38,900 nt of DNA from Candidatus Danuiimicrobium aquiferis. Lineage in GTDB: Bacteria > Omnitrophota > Omnitrophia > Omnitrophales > Danuiimicrobiaceae. The DNA lies in NCBI GenBank assembly GCA_001804285.1, contig MHFR01000063.1, forward strand, positions 1-38,900. Reading direction: 5' to 3'. The position numbers and the translations under genes are program-made. A model generated the notes under the pieces. That model was given only the letters and a program-made list of their open reading frames with translations. It did not search any database and was not told the DNA's origin. Below are positions 24,777 through 33,948 of the stretch, in pieces. Each line of letters opens with the position of its first letter. Within the stretch, counting starts at the first letter, position 1.

Positions 24777-26279
24777 ATGGACTCAGAAAATCGGGCGCCA
24801 AGTTATTTCCGGAATTGGATAAGCGTTATCGGAATAATTTTTTCCATTATCATGTTTGTGACTATTGCATCGCTTTTTTTATTGGATTTTTTGTTCAAGG
24901 TCGACAATCCTTATCTGGGGATTGTGACCTATATGGTTGCGCCCGCTTTTCTTATTTTCAGTCTCATTTTGATTCTCGTGGGGGCGTGGATTGAGAGAAC
25001 GCAACGGCATAAGCGAGGATATGTTCGCCGGTTTCCGGTGATTGATTTCAATAATCCGACTCATCAGAAGTGGATGTATACGGCGTGGGGCGTTATCACG
25101 ATGTTTCTCTTGTTTTCTGCTATCGGAATTTACCGGGTATATAACTTTACCGAATCCAATACGTTTTGCGGCCGCATCTGCCACACGGTCATGAAGCCGG
25201 AATATACGGTCTACCATAATTCTTCTCACGCGCGTGTGACATGTGTCCAGTGTCATATCGGGCACGGTGCCGAATGGTATGTCCGTTCAAAATTGTCGGG
25301 AGCTTATCAGGTGTATTCCGTTCTTGCGAATCGGTTTTCACGACCGATTGAAACGCCGATCAAGAATTTGCGGCCCGCACAGGAGACTTGCGAGCAATGT
25401 CACTGGCCGCAACAATTTTATGGCGCCGTGGAACAAGATCATCATTATTTTCTTCCGGATGAAACCAATACACAGTGGAAGACGCGCATGTTAATGTTTG
25501 TCGGGGGCGGTACGCCGCCTTATGGGAAGAGGGAAGGGATTCACTGGCATATGAACATCAGCAATAAAGTTTACTACATTGCCACGGATGAAAAAAGGCA
25601 AACTATTCCGTGGGTTCGCAGAATCGGAATGGACGGGAAGGAAGAAATATTTGTTGATGAAGAGTCGGGTTATACCGCACAAAATCCGCCCAAGGGTGAA
25701 CTGCGGACGATGGATTGCATGGATTGTCACAACCGGCCGAGTCACATATTCAAATCGCCGACGGATGCCGTGAATGAAGCCATGACGTCGGGAACAATCA
25801 GCGCGTCGTTACCCTACATTAAGCGGGAAGCCGTCAAGGCGCTTGTGGGGAAATATGCATCGGACGAAGAAGGCGTGAAAAAAATTCAAAATTCACTAGA
25901 AGGTTTTTATCAAAAGAAATATCCGTTGATTTGGTCCGGTCAGAAAGACAAAATTGATCAAGCGATCAAAACCATCGTCGGGCTTTATCAGATGAATTTT
26001 TATCCCGAAATGAATGTCTCCTGGAAGGTTTATCCGGAGAACATCGGGCATTTTATTTCTCCGGGTTGTTTCCGTTGCCATAGCGGCCGCCATAAAACCG
26101 CGGATGGGCGGATGATTGCAACGGATTGTACCAGTTGCCACGCCATTATTGCTCAAGGGGCGCCCGGCGCGATGGAAACAAAAGTTGAAGGGCTGGAGTT
26201 TAAGCATCCGGATCAGGCGGTCGGTGAAGCATGGAAGGACATGCCTTGTTTCGACTGTCACACGGGGGATATTGCGTGA
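24777..26279 (+). CDS. NapC/NirT-related multiheme cytochrome with a CX3CH site
   Basis: 500 residues. Three membrane helices at the N-terminus (about 13-39, 47-70, 101-122) are followed by a NapC/NirT-like domain (SHARVTCVQCHIGHGAEWYV, RPAQETCEQCHWP) and a C-terminal extension. Seven CxxCH motifs are present (CVQCH, CEQCH, CMDCH, CFRCH, CTSCH, CFDCH and one further candidate to verify), six of which I can place with certainty. The first site is unusual: FCGRICHTVMKPEY, with three residues between the cysteines, where NapC-type proteins have their first heme. It probably passes quinol electrons to periplasmic cytochromes. It starts 36 bases after the NrfD gene, same strand. Confidence 0.85.
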   Translation: MDSENRAPSYFRNWISVIGIIFSIIMFVTIASLFLLDFLFKVDNPYLGIVTYMVAPAFLIFSLILILVGAWIERTQRHKRGYVRRFPVIDFNNPTHQKWMYTAWGVITMFLLFSAIGIYRVYNFTESNTFCGRICHTVMKPEYTVYHNSSHARVTCVQCHIGHGAEWYVRSKLSGAYQVYSVLANRFSRPIETPIKNLRPAQETCEQCHWPQQFYGAVEQDHHYFLPDETNTQWKTRMLMFVGGGTPPYGKREGIHWHMNISNKVYYIATDEKRQTIPWVRRIGMDGKEEIFVDEESGYTAQNPPKGELRTMDCMDCHNRPSHIFKSPTDAVNEAMTSGTISASLPYIKREAVKALVGKYASDEEGVKKIQNSLEGFYQKKYPLIWSGQKDKIDQAIKTIVGLYQMNFYPEMNVSWKVYPENIGHFISPGCFRCHSGRHKTADGRMIATDCTSCHAIIAQGAPGAMETKVEGLEFKHPDQAVGEAWKDMPCFDCHTGDIA

Positions 26280-26351
26280 TTTTATTATTTAACGGTTTGG
26301 ATTTGAAATTGAAAGATATTCACTGCCTTGCTCCAGTTTCGCAGATAAAAT

Positions 26352-26469
26352 CCCTTCTCCCCTTGCGCCCGCCTGCCGGCGAGGCAGGGGGGAAGGTGAG
26401 GATGGGGGGTGGGTGGGAAATAGGAATTCACCCCCACCTCTGTCCTCCCCCATCAAGGGGGAGGAAGTA
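26352..26469. repeat. GC-rich palindromic repeat before the 11-heme gene
   Basis: Left arm CCTTCTCCCCTTG (about 26352) and right arm CAAGGGGGAGGAAG (to about 26468) are near-complementary. Between them lie the sub-hairpin GCCTGCCGGCGAGGC and runs of C and G. It has the look of a common intergenic repeat (CCTCCCCCATCAAGGGGGAGG). An open frame runs through it into the following gene but does not encode conserved sequence. Confidence 0.65.
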
Positions 26470-26514
26470 ACTGGAGCAATGCATGTTCAGAATTGGCTTA
26501 AGGAAAAAGAAAGA

Positions 26515-28395
26515 GTGAAAAAATTCTCCTTCGTTTTTGCAGCTTTCGTTTTGATTTGTTTTTCATCCCACCGTCAAGTTCTTGCGGCGGAAGGAATTCA
26601 AAACGACGATTGCTTCGCTTGCCATGAGACGATGGATTCTGCCAAGTATGTTTCCTCGATTCACGGAAGCCGGCTTTGCACTTCTTGTCACAGTGATATT
26701 AAAGAACTGCCGCATCCTGAAAAATTAGCTCCCGTCCAATGCGCCACTTGCCATCATATTGAAAATGAAATTTATCAGAATTCGGATCATGGAAAAGCAG
26801 TCAGCTTTGGCATTCCCGCTGCCGGTTGCTTGAGTTGTCACGGGGAAGCTCACACCCTTTTGAATTACCGGAATCCCGAATCACCCGTTTTTCGCCTGAA
26901 TATCGCTAAGACCTGTGGGACGTGTCATGAGAATCAGGAAAAGATGGCGCAATACGCTCTTTCCGAAAACAGTCCGATAACGTCCTATTCCGAAAGCATT
27001 CACGGTAATGCCTTGCTGAAAAAAGGATTGCTTTCGTCGGCGATTTGCACGGATTGCCATGGGTCGCACGATTTGCATTCGCCGAAAAATCCGGTATCGA
27101 AGATATTTCCGCGAAACGTTCCGTATACGTGCGGAAAGTGTCATGAGAATGTTTTAAAAACTTACGAGCGCAGCATTCACGGAAAAGCCGCTTTGGCAGG
27201 GGAAAGAGAGGCTCCGGTTTGCACGGATTGTCACGGGGAACACCGCATCAAGTCGCATTTGGATCCGGCTTCGTCTGTTTATTCGGCAACTGTTTCGGAG
27301 AAAACATGCGGCCATTGTCATTCGTCCGAGAAAATCAATACAAAATTTCATTTGCCCGCTGACAGAGTCAGTTCTTATTTTGACAGTTATCACGGTTTGG
27401 CGGGCAAACTTGGGGCAACGACGGTTGCGAATTGCGCCAGTTGTCACGGCGCTCACGATGTTCTGCCTTCTTCAGATCCGAATTCGTCCGTGAATAAAAA
27501 CAATTTGCCAAAAACATGCGGACGGTGTCATCCGGGTGCGGGGATTCAATTGGCGGAAGGGAGCGTTCACGGAAAACCGTCTCCTAAGGAGAACCATATC
27601 GTTTATTTCGTCAGCATCGGTTATGTTTTGTTGATCATTGGCGTGATCGGCGGAATGCTTTTTCATAATGCGCTGGATTTTTTTAAAAAGCTGAGATTGC
27701 ATTATCAGCGGGTGAAACAGGAAAGCACACATTTACGGTTTACGCGCGGGGAGCGTATTCAGCATTTTATTCTCGTGATCACGTTCATTGTTCTTGCCTA
27801 TACCGGTTTTGCGCTTAAGTATTCCGAAGCATGGTGGAACTATCCATTCATGATGATTCCGTCGAACGTTGACTGGCGGGGGCTGGTTCACAAGGCGGCG
27901 GCGATCGTCTTTATTGTGTTGGGGATTTATCACATGTGTTTCATGATCCTGACGTGGCGGGGACGGCTGCAGCTCAACGCGTTACTTCCTCAACTCAGGG
28001 ATTTCGGAGATCTTTTCACGGCGATGAAATATTACATCGGGATTTCAAAAGACCGGCCTCATTTTGAGCGCTATAACTATATTGAAAAATCCGAATATTG
28101 GGCGCTTATTTGGGGCTCCGTCATTATGATTCTCACCGGCATGATTTTGACATTTGAAAATTTCTTCATGAAATTCTTGCCGAAATGGGGGCTTGATTTG
28201 GCGACGGCGATTCATTTTTACGAGGCGGTTCTGGCGACACTGGCGATTCTGGTATGGCATTTTTATTTCGTCATTTTGGATCCGGAATGTTACCCTCTGA
28301 GTTTTAATATGGTTACCGGGAAGGTCGCGGAAAAAGAAAAAGCGATAGAGAACGGTTCCGGAAATGATTTATCGAATCCGAAGGAACAGCACTGA
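26515..28395 (+). CDS. 11-heme cytochrome c fused to a cytochrome b-type membrane domain
   Basis: 626 residues from GTG 26515, which has AGGA ten bases upstream and begins a classical signal peptide (KKFSFVFAAFVLICF). ATG 26479 is possible but its GGAG is only two bases away; the frame is open to 26413 through a repeat. Eleven CxxCH motifs span residues 33-339: CFACH, CTSCH, CATCH, CLSCH, CGTCH, CTDCH, CGKCH, CTDCH, CGHCH, CASCH and CGRCH. A membrane domain follows (helices about 363-384, 416-434, 460-479, 528-548, 566-588) with histidines in RIQHF, GLVHKAAAIVFIVLGIYH and TAIHFYE. It is a paralogue of the 19-heme protein encoded at 13131-15923. Confidence 0.9.
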   Translation: MKKFSFVFAAFVLICFSSHRQVLAAEGIQNDDCFACHETMDSAKYVSSIHGSRLCTSCHSDIKELPHPEKLAPVQCATCHHIENEIYQNSDHGKAVSFGIPAAGCLSCHGEAHTLLNYRNPESPVFRLNIAKTCGTCHENQEKMAQYALSENSPITSYSESIHGNALLKKGLLSSAICTDCHGSHDLHSPKNPVSKIFPRNVPYTCGKCHENVLKTYERSIHGKAALAGEREAPVCTDCHGEHRIKSHLDPASSVYSATVSEKTCGHCHSSEKINTKFHLPADRVSSYFDSYHGLAGKLGATTVANCASCHGAHDVLPSSDPNSSVNKNNLPKTCGRCHPGAGIQLAEGSVHGKPSPKENHIVYFVSIGYVLLIIGVIGGMLFHNALDFFKKLRLHYQRVKQESTHLRFTRGERIQHFILVITFIVLAYTGFALKYSEAWWNYPFMMIPSNVDWRGLVHKAAAIVFIVLGIYHMCFMILTWRGRLQLNALLPQLRDFGDLFTAMKYYIGISKDRPHFERYNYIEKSEYWALIWGSVIMILTGMILTFENFFMKFLPKWGLDLATAIHFYEAVLATLAILVWHFYFVILDPECYPLSFNMVTGKVAEKEKAIENGSGNDLSNPKEQH

Positions 28396-28749
28396 TTTCC
28401 ATTGAAAAGTCTCCCAAAGTAATCGCACATAAGTTCTTGAATGTTTTGTTTTTGTGTCATGCTTTTGGCGGGGAGCCATTACATAACAGATTCCCGATAA
28501 AAGCGTTCGGGAATGACAATAGAGTAAAATATTAATAAACTTATGCACGGTGACTTAGACAAAAGGTTTTTGAAAAGAATTCAAATAGACGAAAAATTAT
28601 CTTGGTTCTTCTTTCTTTTTAAGCTATTCTCTACCTGTTTGTAAGCATTTTTTGCCCTCCAAAGGGGAAGGAAAAGTGCGATAATTCTACGAGTTTAAAC
28701 CATTTATGTTTTAACGAGAGATGTCTGTTTTTATTTGTAAGGATATTTG
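28396..28749. other. Gap before resB
   Basis: 354 bases without a supported gene. The left half is palindromic repeat copy B. The right half is AT-rich, with TTTTTTGCCC and a GGGGAAGGAAAAG stretch but no promoter I would call. AAGGA (28739-28743) is the resB ribosome site. Confidence 0.5.
28409..28560. repeat. Palindromic MITE-like repeat, copy B
   Basis: The left arm (AATCGCACATAAGTTCTTGA) and the right arm, read as its complement (CACCGTGCATAAGTTTATTA), are related over about 35 bases. The inner sequence CGGGAATGAC (about 28508-28517) faces a decayed GTGTCATGC. The arms match the left arm of copy A (GCATATAAGTTTCTTAATAT), which shows that A and B are one family. Confidence 0.75.
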
Positions 28750-29838
28750 ATGGCATTTATCAGTATTAATAAGAAGGCAACCTCAGAATTCATTTCAGTC
28801 ATTAAAAATTTAATTTCCGTCCGCCTAATGGTGGTTTTGCTGGTCATTTTGATACCCGTAGCGATTGCCGGAAGTTTAATTCCTCAAGGGCGCACATATC
28901 CTGAATATGTGAAGCTTTTTGGGATGGGATGGACCGACATCCTTTACCGTTTTCATTTCATAGCTGTTTTTAAAAGCCTGTGGTTTTTAATTCTCATTAT
29001 GTTTCTTGGCTCGAACATTCTTGGGTGTTTCCTGAAAAGTATAATTGAAAAGAGAAGGTCTCTCGGTTTCCTATTGGTCCATCTGAGCCTTATTCTTTTG
29101 ATTGCTGCCGGGTTGATCAGTTCTGTGGGGAGAATAAAACAGCAAGTTGTTTTAAACGAAGGCCAGTCGACCGAGTCTTTTGTTTTTAACAATAAGACAA
29201 TTCCGTTAGGTTTTGAATTGCGGCTGAAAGATTTTGAATTGCAAAGATATGCCGACCGTGGGGGTAAACTTTTTATTTCCGTTCCGGGCCGTAAAATGCC
29301 CCATGAATTTTATTGCAAGATGAAAACATGGGTGACGGTTCCCGATTCCTCGTATCAATTTCAAATTGAGCGTTATGTTGCGGACTTTCGTTACGATATG
29401 GGGACGGGTTCTGCTTTTTCGGCATCCAATGAACCGAACAACCCTGCCGTTCTCGTTCATGTGAAAGGAGGCGAGGAGGATTATTCCGAATGGGTCTTCG
29501 CCCGTTTTTCGGATTTTCATAACAAGGGGAACCGGTTGTTGAAATTGAAATATGTTTGGGCTCCGGAGATTCCGAAAAGTTTTATCAGCCGTGTCGAGAT
29601 TATAGAAAATGGCGAGGTCGTTAAAGAGCAGGCAATCGAGGTCAATCATCCTTTGCGTTACGGACGTTTTTCCATTTATCAGGCGAGTTATGACCTGAAT
29701 GACGAAAAATGGTCGGGGCTTGACATTGTCAAGGATCCGGGCGTCGGGCTGGTTTATACCGCGATTATTCTGATGATGTTGGGTTTGATTCAAAATATAT
29801 ATATCCGGCCGTTTTTCGAAAAGAAAAAGGGCAGATGA
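28750..29838 (+). CDS. resB: ResB/Ccs1-like cytochrome c synthesis protein
   Basis: 362 residues from ATG 28750 (AAGGA at 28739-28743). It is one of the two membrane proteins of system II cytochrome c maturation. Three N-terminal helices (about 24-43, 74-95, 103-124) contain AIAGSLIPQGRTYPEY, and a large periplasmic domain (about 130-325) is followed by a last helix at 335-355. Family features include HLSLILLIAAGLISS and RYGRFSIYQASYD. With CcsA downstream it would deliver and attach heme to CxxCH sites. It is shorter than typical ResB proteins, but several anaerobes have such compact forms. Confidence 0.85.
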   Translation: MAFISINKKATSEFISVIKNLISVRLMVVLLVILIPVAIAGSLIPQGRTYPEYVKLFGMGWTDILYRFHFIAVFKSLWFLILIMFLGSNILGCFLKSIIEKRRSLGFLLVHLSLILLIAAGLISSVGRIKQQVVLNEGQSTESFVFNNKTIPLGFELRLKDFELQRYADRGGKLFISVPGRKMPHEFYCKMKTWVTVPDSSYQFQIERYVADFRYDMGTGSAFSASNEPNNPAVLVHVKGGEEDYSEWVFARFSDFHNKGNRLLKLKYVWAPEIPKSFISRVEIIENGEVVKEQAIEVNHPLRYGRFSIYQASYDLNDEKWSGLDIVKDPGVGLVYTAIILMMLGLIQNIYIRPFFEKKKGR

Positions 29839-29865
29839 AAAAAGGATATGAATAGTCGAACAAAA

Positions 29866-30017
29866 GTTTCTTAATATTTGTGTCATTCCCGAATGCTTTC
29901 CCTCGGTAAAGCGAGGGCCGGCCCTGTATTTCCAGGGTGTCGGGAATCTGAGAATAGTGGATTCCCGCCTAAAACTTGCGGGAATGACAGAGAATTGAAG
30001 CACTCAACACAAAAACT
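29866..30017. repeat. Palindromic MITE-like repeat, copy C
   Basis: Perfect core ends GTCATTCCCG (29882-29891) and CGGGAATGAC (29979-29988). The left flank AAGTTTCTTAATATTT is nearly identical to that of copy A, and the right flank CAAAAACTT is its partial complement. An inner pair, CCCTCGG/GCGAGGG, forms a further hairpin. It separates resB from ccsA. Confidence 0.8.
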
Positions 30018-30038
30018 TAAAAATGCGGAGGTTGTTTA

Positions 30039-30824
30039 ATGTCCGAGTCCAATTTCTTGTCGGTGGCGTTTTTGTTTTATGCGGTTGGTGCACTGCTGTA
30101 TGTTTGGATTTTTTTCAAGCCGTCGACCCGTATCCGGCCGATAGCTGTTGCGTCGATAGTGCTGGGGCTTCTTTCCCATACGATTGCATTGGCGGTGAGA
30201 TGGAAGTCCTCCGGGCATGCGCCCCTTTCCGACATGTACGAATCACTGGTTTTCTTTTCCTGGGCATTTGTGTTGGCGTATTTGTTGATTGATCTTTTCT
30301 TAAAAATATCGCGTTTGGGTTTTTTTGTGCTTTTATGCAATATCGCAATTTTGGTTTATGCATTTTCGCATGATTCAACCATCAAGCCACTCATGCCCGC
30401 TTTGCAGAGCAATTGGTTGCTGTTGCATGTTTCCGCCTGTTTTTTCAGTTATGGCGCTTTTGCGATTTCCTTTATCGCGAGTTTCATCTACTTGATGCCG
30501 TTTCACAAAAAATATTTTTCACTCGAACAATTGGATCAGGTGATCTACAAATCCATTCTCTTCGGGTTTCCTTTGTTGACGTTTGGAATCGGATCCGGTG
30601 CGATCTGGGCAAACGAAGCGTGGGGAACGTATTGGAGTTGGGACCCGAAAGAGACGTGGTCGCTTGTGACATGGCTCATTTACGCTCTTTACCTTCATCT
30701 GCGGTTAATGAAGGGATGGAGAGACGAAAAATTGGCGTGGGTTGGCTTGATAGGTTTTTTGTCGGTTATTTTTACTTATATCGGAGTGAACTATTTCCTG
30801 GCCGGATTACACAGCTATGCTTAA
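30039..30824 (+). CDS. ccsA: CcsA/CcmC-like heme handling protein
   Basis: 261 residues, about eight membrane helices, with the tryptophan-rich WWD-type motif WGTYWSWDPKETWSL that binds heme on the outer face, and flanking histidines in LLLHVSACFFSYG and AGLHSYA. With ResB it forms the system II synthase that exports heme and couples it to apocytochromes. A GGAGG site precedes the ATG. Its end overlaps the sensor kinase gene by 8 bases, an unusual coupling of cytochrome assembly with sensing. Confidence 0.9.
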   Translation: MSESNFLSVAFLFYAVGALLYVWIFFKPSTRIRPIAVASIVLGLLSHTIALAVRWKSSGHAPLSDMYESLVFFSWAFVLAYLLIDLFLKISRLGFFVLLCNIAILVYAFSHDSTIKPLMPALQSNWLLLHVSACFFSYGAFAISFIASFIYLMPFHKKYFSLEQLDQVIYKSILFGFPLLTFGIGSGAIWANEAWGTYWSWDPKETWSLVTWLIYALYLHLRLMKGWRDEKLAWVGLIGFLSVIFTYIGVNYFLAGLHSYA

Positions 30825-32430
30825 GAATTATTTCACTATCTTTCCCAGAAAAAGATCGGTCGTCAAACTTTGGAAACAATTAGGCCGGCAATCGCTAACC
30901 GTCAAAGTCGTTTCTACGATCAGTGCGGTTGTCTGTTTGATTGTGGGATCCGGAACATTTTGGCTTATGCATATTTCATCCCGCGGGATTGCCGAAATTT
31001 CAGTGACCTCAGCGTTATATCAGACACAGCTCCTGAAAAACAAACTGATCGAATCGATGATTTTTGACAGCCAACATCACGAGGAACTGGCAAAGTTGCT
31101 TCAGACGAATAAATCGGTTTCAGGTCTTGACGAAGTGAACATTTTCGATGCGGGTGGTGTCGTCCGTTTCTCTTCGCTTCCTCAAAATATTGGAGGCATG
31201 GTCAATTTGACATTTGACACGCTTGACCGGGTGACGTTGGATCATGCCCGGACGGATTTTATCGGTAAAGGAAATCAAGCTAAACTTCATATCATCCATC
31301 CGGTTAAGGGAGGCGCACGATGCATGATGTGCCACCAAAACGCGAAGAGTGATTTTCTCGGAGGGATCGAACTTTTTGTGCCTCTCGCGCCGATTTATAA
31401 GCGGTTTATGGCGAGTCGCTTCTTTTTTATTTTTATTGCGGTTGCGATCATTTTGGTCAGCGCGTTATTGATCCGGTGGCTTGTCCGGAGTATTGTAAGA
31501 CGTCCCATTGAAAAACTGGTGGCCACGATGGAAAAAGCGAAGGGCGGCATGTTGAGCGTGAAAGCGAGGATTCACGAAGATCCCGATTTACGGAACCTCG
31601 CGGATGCGTTTAATACGATGGTCGAGGGAATTCAGACGGCCCAGAAACAAATCGAGGAGCAATATCAAAAAGAGTTGGCCCAATCGAACCGGCTGGCATC
31701 GCTTGGGCAATTTATGTCAAATATTTCCCATGAAATCAAAAATCCGCTGGCGGCGATCAGTTCCGCGCTCCACGCGGTGCAAAGTGAGTTTCAGTCGGTT
31801 GCCGGGCAGGATGTGTTTCAAGAACTGACGTTGCAACTCAACCGGATCGAGCAAACGGTCAATAATTTATTGCGTTATGCCCGGCAGTCGCCGCCACATT
31901 TCGAAAAATGCGATATCGCGGATCCGATTCGCGAAGCGCTCCATCTCGCGGACCACCGGCTGTTAAATAACAAGATTAAACTTCATTGGGAAAAGACGGA
32001 TCAGAAAGCCATGGTGTACGGAGATGCTGGACAGTTGCAGCAGGTTTTTTTGAATCTGTTTCTGAATGCGGCAAATGCCATGCCCAAAGGAGGGGTTTTA
32101 ACGGTCAGAATTTTTTTGAGTTCGGAAGACAGGACGGAGCCCTTTTCAGATTCCGGTTTGCGCGAAAGGATTTGCGTTGAAGTCGAGGATACGGGTTGCG
32201 GAATTGCCGCGGAAAACGTTTCCAAAATATTTGATCCTTTTTTTACGACCAATCGCGGCGGAACCGGGCTCGGCCTTTCGGTGGCGAAAGGGATTGTGGA
32301 AAATCACAAGGGAATGATTTCCGTTGCCAGCGAGATAGGAAAAGGAACAAAGGTGAGCGTTCTTTTGCCGGTTTTTAATGGTTTCGAAGCAATGAATAAA
32401 TTTCCGTTGAAACAAGAAATTTTAGCATGA
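30817..32430 (+). CDS. Histidine kinase with periplasmic heme c sensor domain
   Basis: 537 residues. A membrane helix (about 29-51), a periplasmic domain (52-200) with one heme c attachment motif, GGARCMMCHQN (residues 169-173), a second helix (201-223), a HAMP domain (about 222-275), a coiled linker, the phosphoacceptor SNISHEIKNPLAAI (His about 305), and an ATPase domain with NLFLNAANAMP, EDTGCGIA and GGTGLGLS. A CxxCH inside the extracytoplasmic domain means a covalently bound heme, as known for periplasmic heme-PAS sensors of Geobacter. It probably senses redox state or a gas ligand. The response regulator gene follows 10 bases later. Confidence 0.88.
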   Translation: MLKNYFTIFPRKRSVVKLWKQLGRQSLTVKVVSTISAVVCLIVGSGTFWLMHISSRGIAEISVTSALYQTQLLKNKLIESMIFDSQHHEELAKLLQTNKSVSGLDEVNIFDAGGVVRFSSLPQNIGGMVNLTFDTLDRVTLDHARTDFIGKGNQAKLHIIHPVKGGARCMMCHQNAKSDFLGGIELFVPLAPIYKRFMASRFFFIFIAVAIILVSALLIRWLVRSIVRRPIEKLVATMEKAKGGMLSVKARIHEDPDLRNLADAFNTMVEGIQTAQKQIEEQYQKELAQSNRLASLGQFMSNISHEIKNPLAAISSALHAVQSEFQSVAGQDVFQELTLQLNRIEQTVNNLLRYARQSPPHFEKCDIADPIREALHLADHRLLNNKIKLHWEKTDQKAMVYGDAGQLQQVFLNLFLNAANAMPKGGVLTVRIFLSSEDRTEPFSDSGLRERICVEVEDTGCGIAAENVSKIFDPFFTTNRGGTGLGLSVAKGIVENHKGMISVASEIGKGTKVSVLLPVFNGFEAMNKFPLKQEILA

Positions 32431-32440
32431 GGTATTTCTT

Positions 32441-33901
32441 ATGAGTTGCGCAAAAGGAAAGATTCTGGTGATCGATGATGAGAAATTGATCTGCTGGTCG
32501 CTTGAAAAAGATCTCGTGAAGGAAGGCTACGACGTGTTGACTGCACAGTCTTCGGCGGAAGGTCTCCGGTTGTTTGAACGGGAAGCGGTTGATGTCGTTT
32601 TGCTGGACATCCAACTTCAGGACGGGGACGGAAAAGCGCTTTTAAAAACCATGCGCGTAAGCGATCCGCTGGTGTCCGTTATTATGGTGACGGCGAATGA
32701 CGAAATACAAACCGCGGTCGAATGCATGCATGCGGGCGCGTTTACCTATCTTCACAAGCCGTTTAAGTTTGAAGGACTTCTTCTGAACGTAGAAAAAGCG
32801 GTTGAGTCGCGGATCTTGCGCAAGAAAGTACAGGAATGGGAATTTTTGGAACGCGGCAAGTATGATTTTTCGAACGTTGTTTCGGAAAGCCCTTCGATGA
32901 AAGCGATTTTGGATTTGGTCCGGCGCATTGTCGATTCAGAAGCGAGCACGGTGCTGATACAGGGAGAAAGCGGAACGGGAAAAGATTTGATTGCGAGGAC
33001 AATTCATTATGCGGGCCGTCGAGGGAACAAGCCGTTTGTCTCGATTAATTGTGCGGCGATTCCCGACACGCTGCTTGAAAGTGAATTATTTGGGCATCAG
33101 AAAGGTGCTTTTACCGATGCGCGACAAACCAAAAAAGGCTTGGTTGAAGAAGCGTCCGGGGGAACATTGTTTCTTGACGAAATTGGAGATATGTCGCGCG
33201 AATTGCAGTCGAAGTTGCTTCATCTGATTGATCAAAAGAAATTCCGTAAAGTCGGCGACGTCAAAGAGCAGGACGCAGACATTCGGATTATTGCGGCGAC
33301 CAACAAGGATTTGAAGCGTGAGGTGAGCGAAGGACGTTTTCGTGAAGATTTGTATTACAGGCTTCATGTCGTTCCTATCGATATTCCGCCGCTGCGGGAC
33401 CGGAAAGAAGATGTTCCGGCTCTTGTCAGTTTTTTTATTGCTCATTTCAATCAAGAATTCCGGAAATCGATCAAGGGTTTGAGTTCGGAAGCGATAGAGA
33501 TTTTGATGAAATATAATTGGCCCGGAAATGTTAGAGAACTCAAAAACGTTATTGAGCGTGCCATGATCTTAAATCAAGAAGATATTATTCGTCCCGAGCA
33601 TTGTCCAAGCGAAATCGAGTGCAGGTGTATTCTTAAAGATACCTTTAGGCCGACAGACCGAGAGACGACCTCTCAACAACTTCCCAGTTGTTTAGTCGGT
33701 ATTCCACTCGAAGCGATTGAAAAGCAGGTCATTCAATTAACCATGCAGCGTACGGATGGAAATCAGTCGCAGGCGGCAAAATTGCTCGGGATTGGCCGAG
33801 ATGCGCTCCGTTATAAAATGCAAAAGTTTGAGCTGATTCCGGCCGAGGAAAAGCCAAAAATCGAGAATGAAAGTCCGGCTGAAATACAGGCCGATTATTA
33901 G
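32441..33901 (+). CDS. NtrC-family sigma54-dependent response regulator
   Basis: 486 residues. The receiver domain (1-125) has the phosphoacceptor Asp in VVLLDIQLQDGDG. The AAA+ domain (about 145-380) has Walker A GESGTGKD, the sigma54-contacting loop GAFTDA (canonical GAFTGA), Walker B GGTLFLDEIGD and the arginine stretch REDLYYRL. A Fis-type helix-turn-helix ends the protein (NQSQAAKLLGIGRDALRYKM). It is the cognate partner of the heme-bearing kinase. Its targets are probably nearby cytochrome genes; possible -24/-12 sites lie at 17819 and 34294. Confidence 0.93.
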   Translation: MSCAKGKILVIDDEKLICWSLEKDLVKEGYDVLTAQSSAEGLRLFEREAVDVVLLDIQLQDGDGKALLKTMRVSDPLVSVIMVTANDEIQTAVECMHAGAFTYLHKPFKFEGLLLNVEKAVESRILRKKVQEWEFLERGKYDFSNVVSESPSMKAILDLVRRIVDSEASTVLIQGESGTGKDLIARTIHYAGRRGNKPFVSINCAAIPDTLLESELFGHQKGAFTDARQTKKGLVEEASGGTLFLDEIGDMSRELQSKLLHLIDQKKFRKVGDVKEQDADIRIIAATNKDLKREVSEGRFREDLYYRLHVVPIDIPPLRDRKEDVPALVSFFIAHFNQEFRKSIKGLSSEAIEILMKYNWPGNVRELKNVIERAMILNQEDIIRPEHCPSEIECRCILKDTFRPTDRETTSQQLPSCLVGIPLEAIEKQVIQLTMQRTDGNQSQAAKLLGIGRDALRYKMQKFELIPAEEKPKIENESPAEIQADY

Positions 33902-33948
33902 ATTCTGTTGACATTTATCAGCGCTCCCCTCTCCCATTGGGAAGTATC

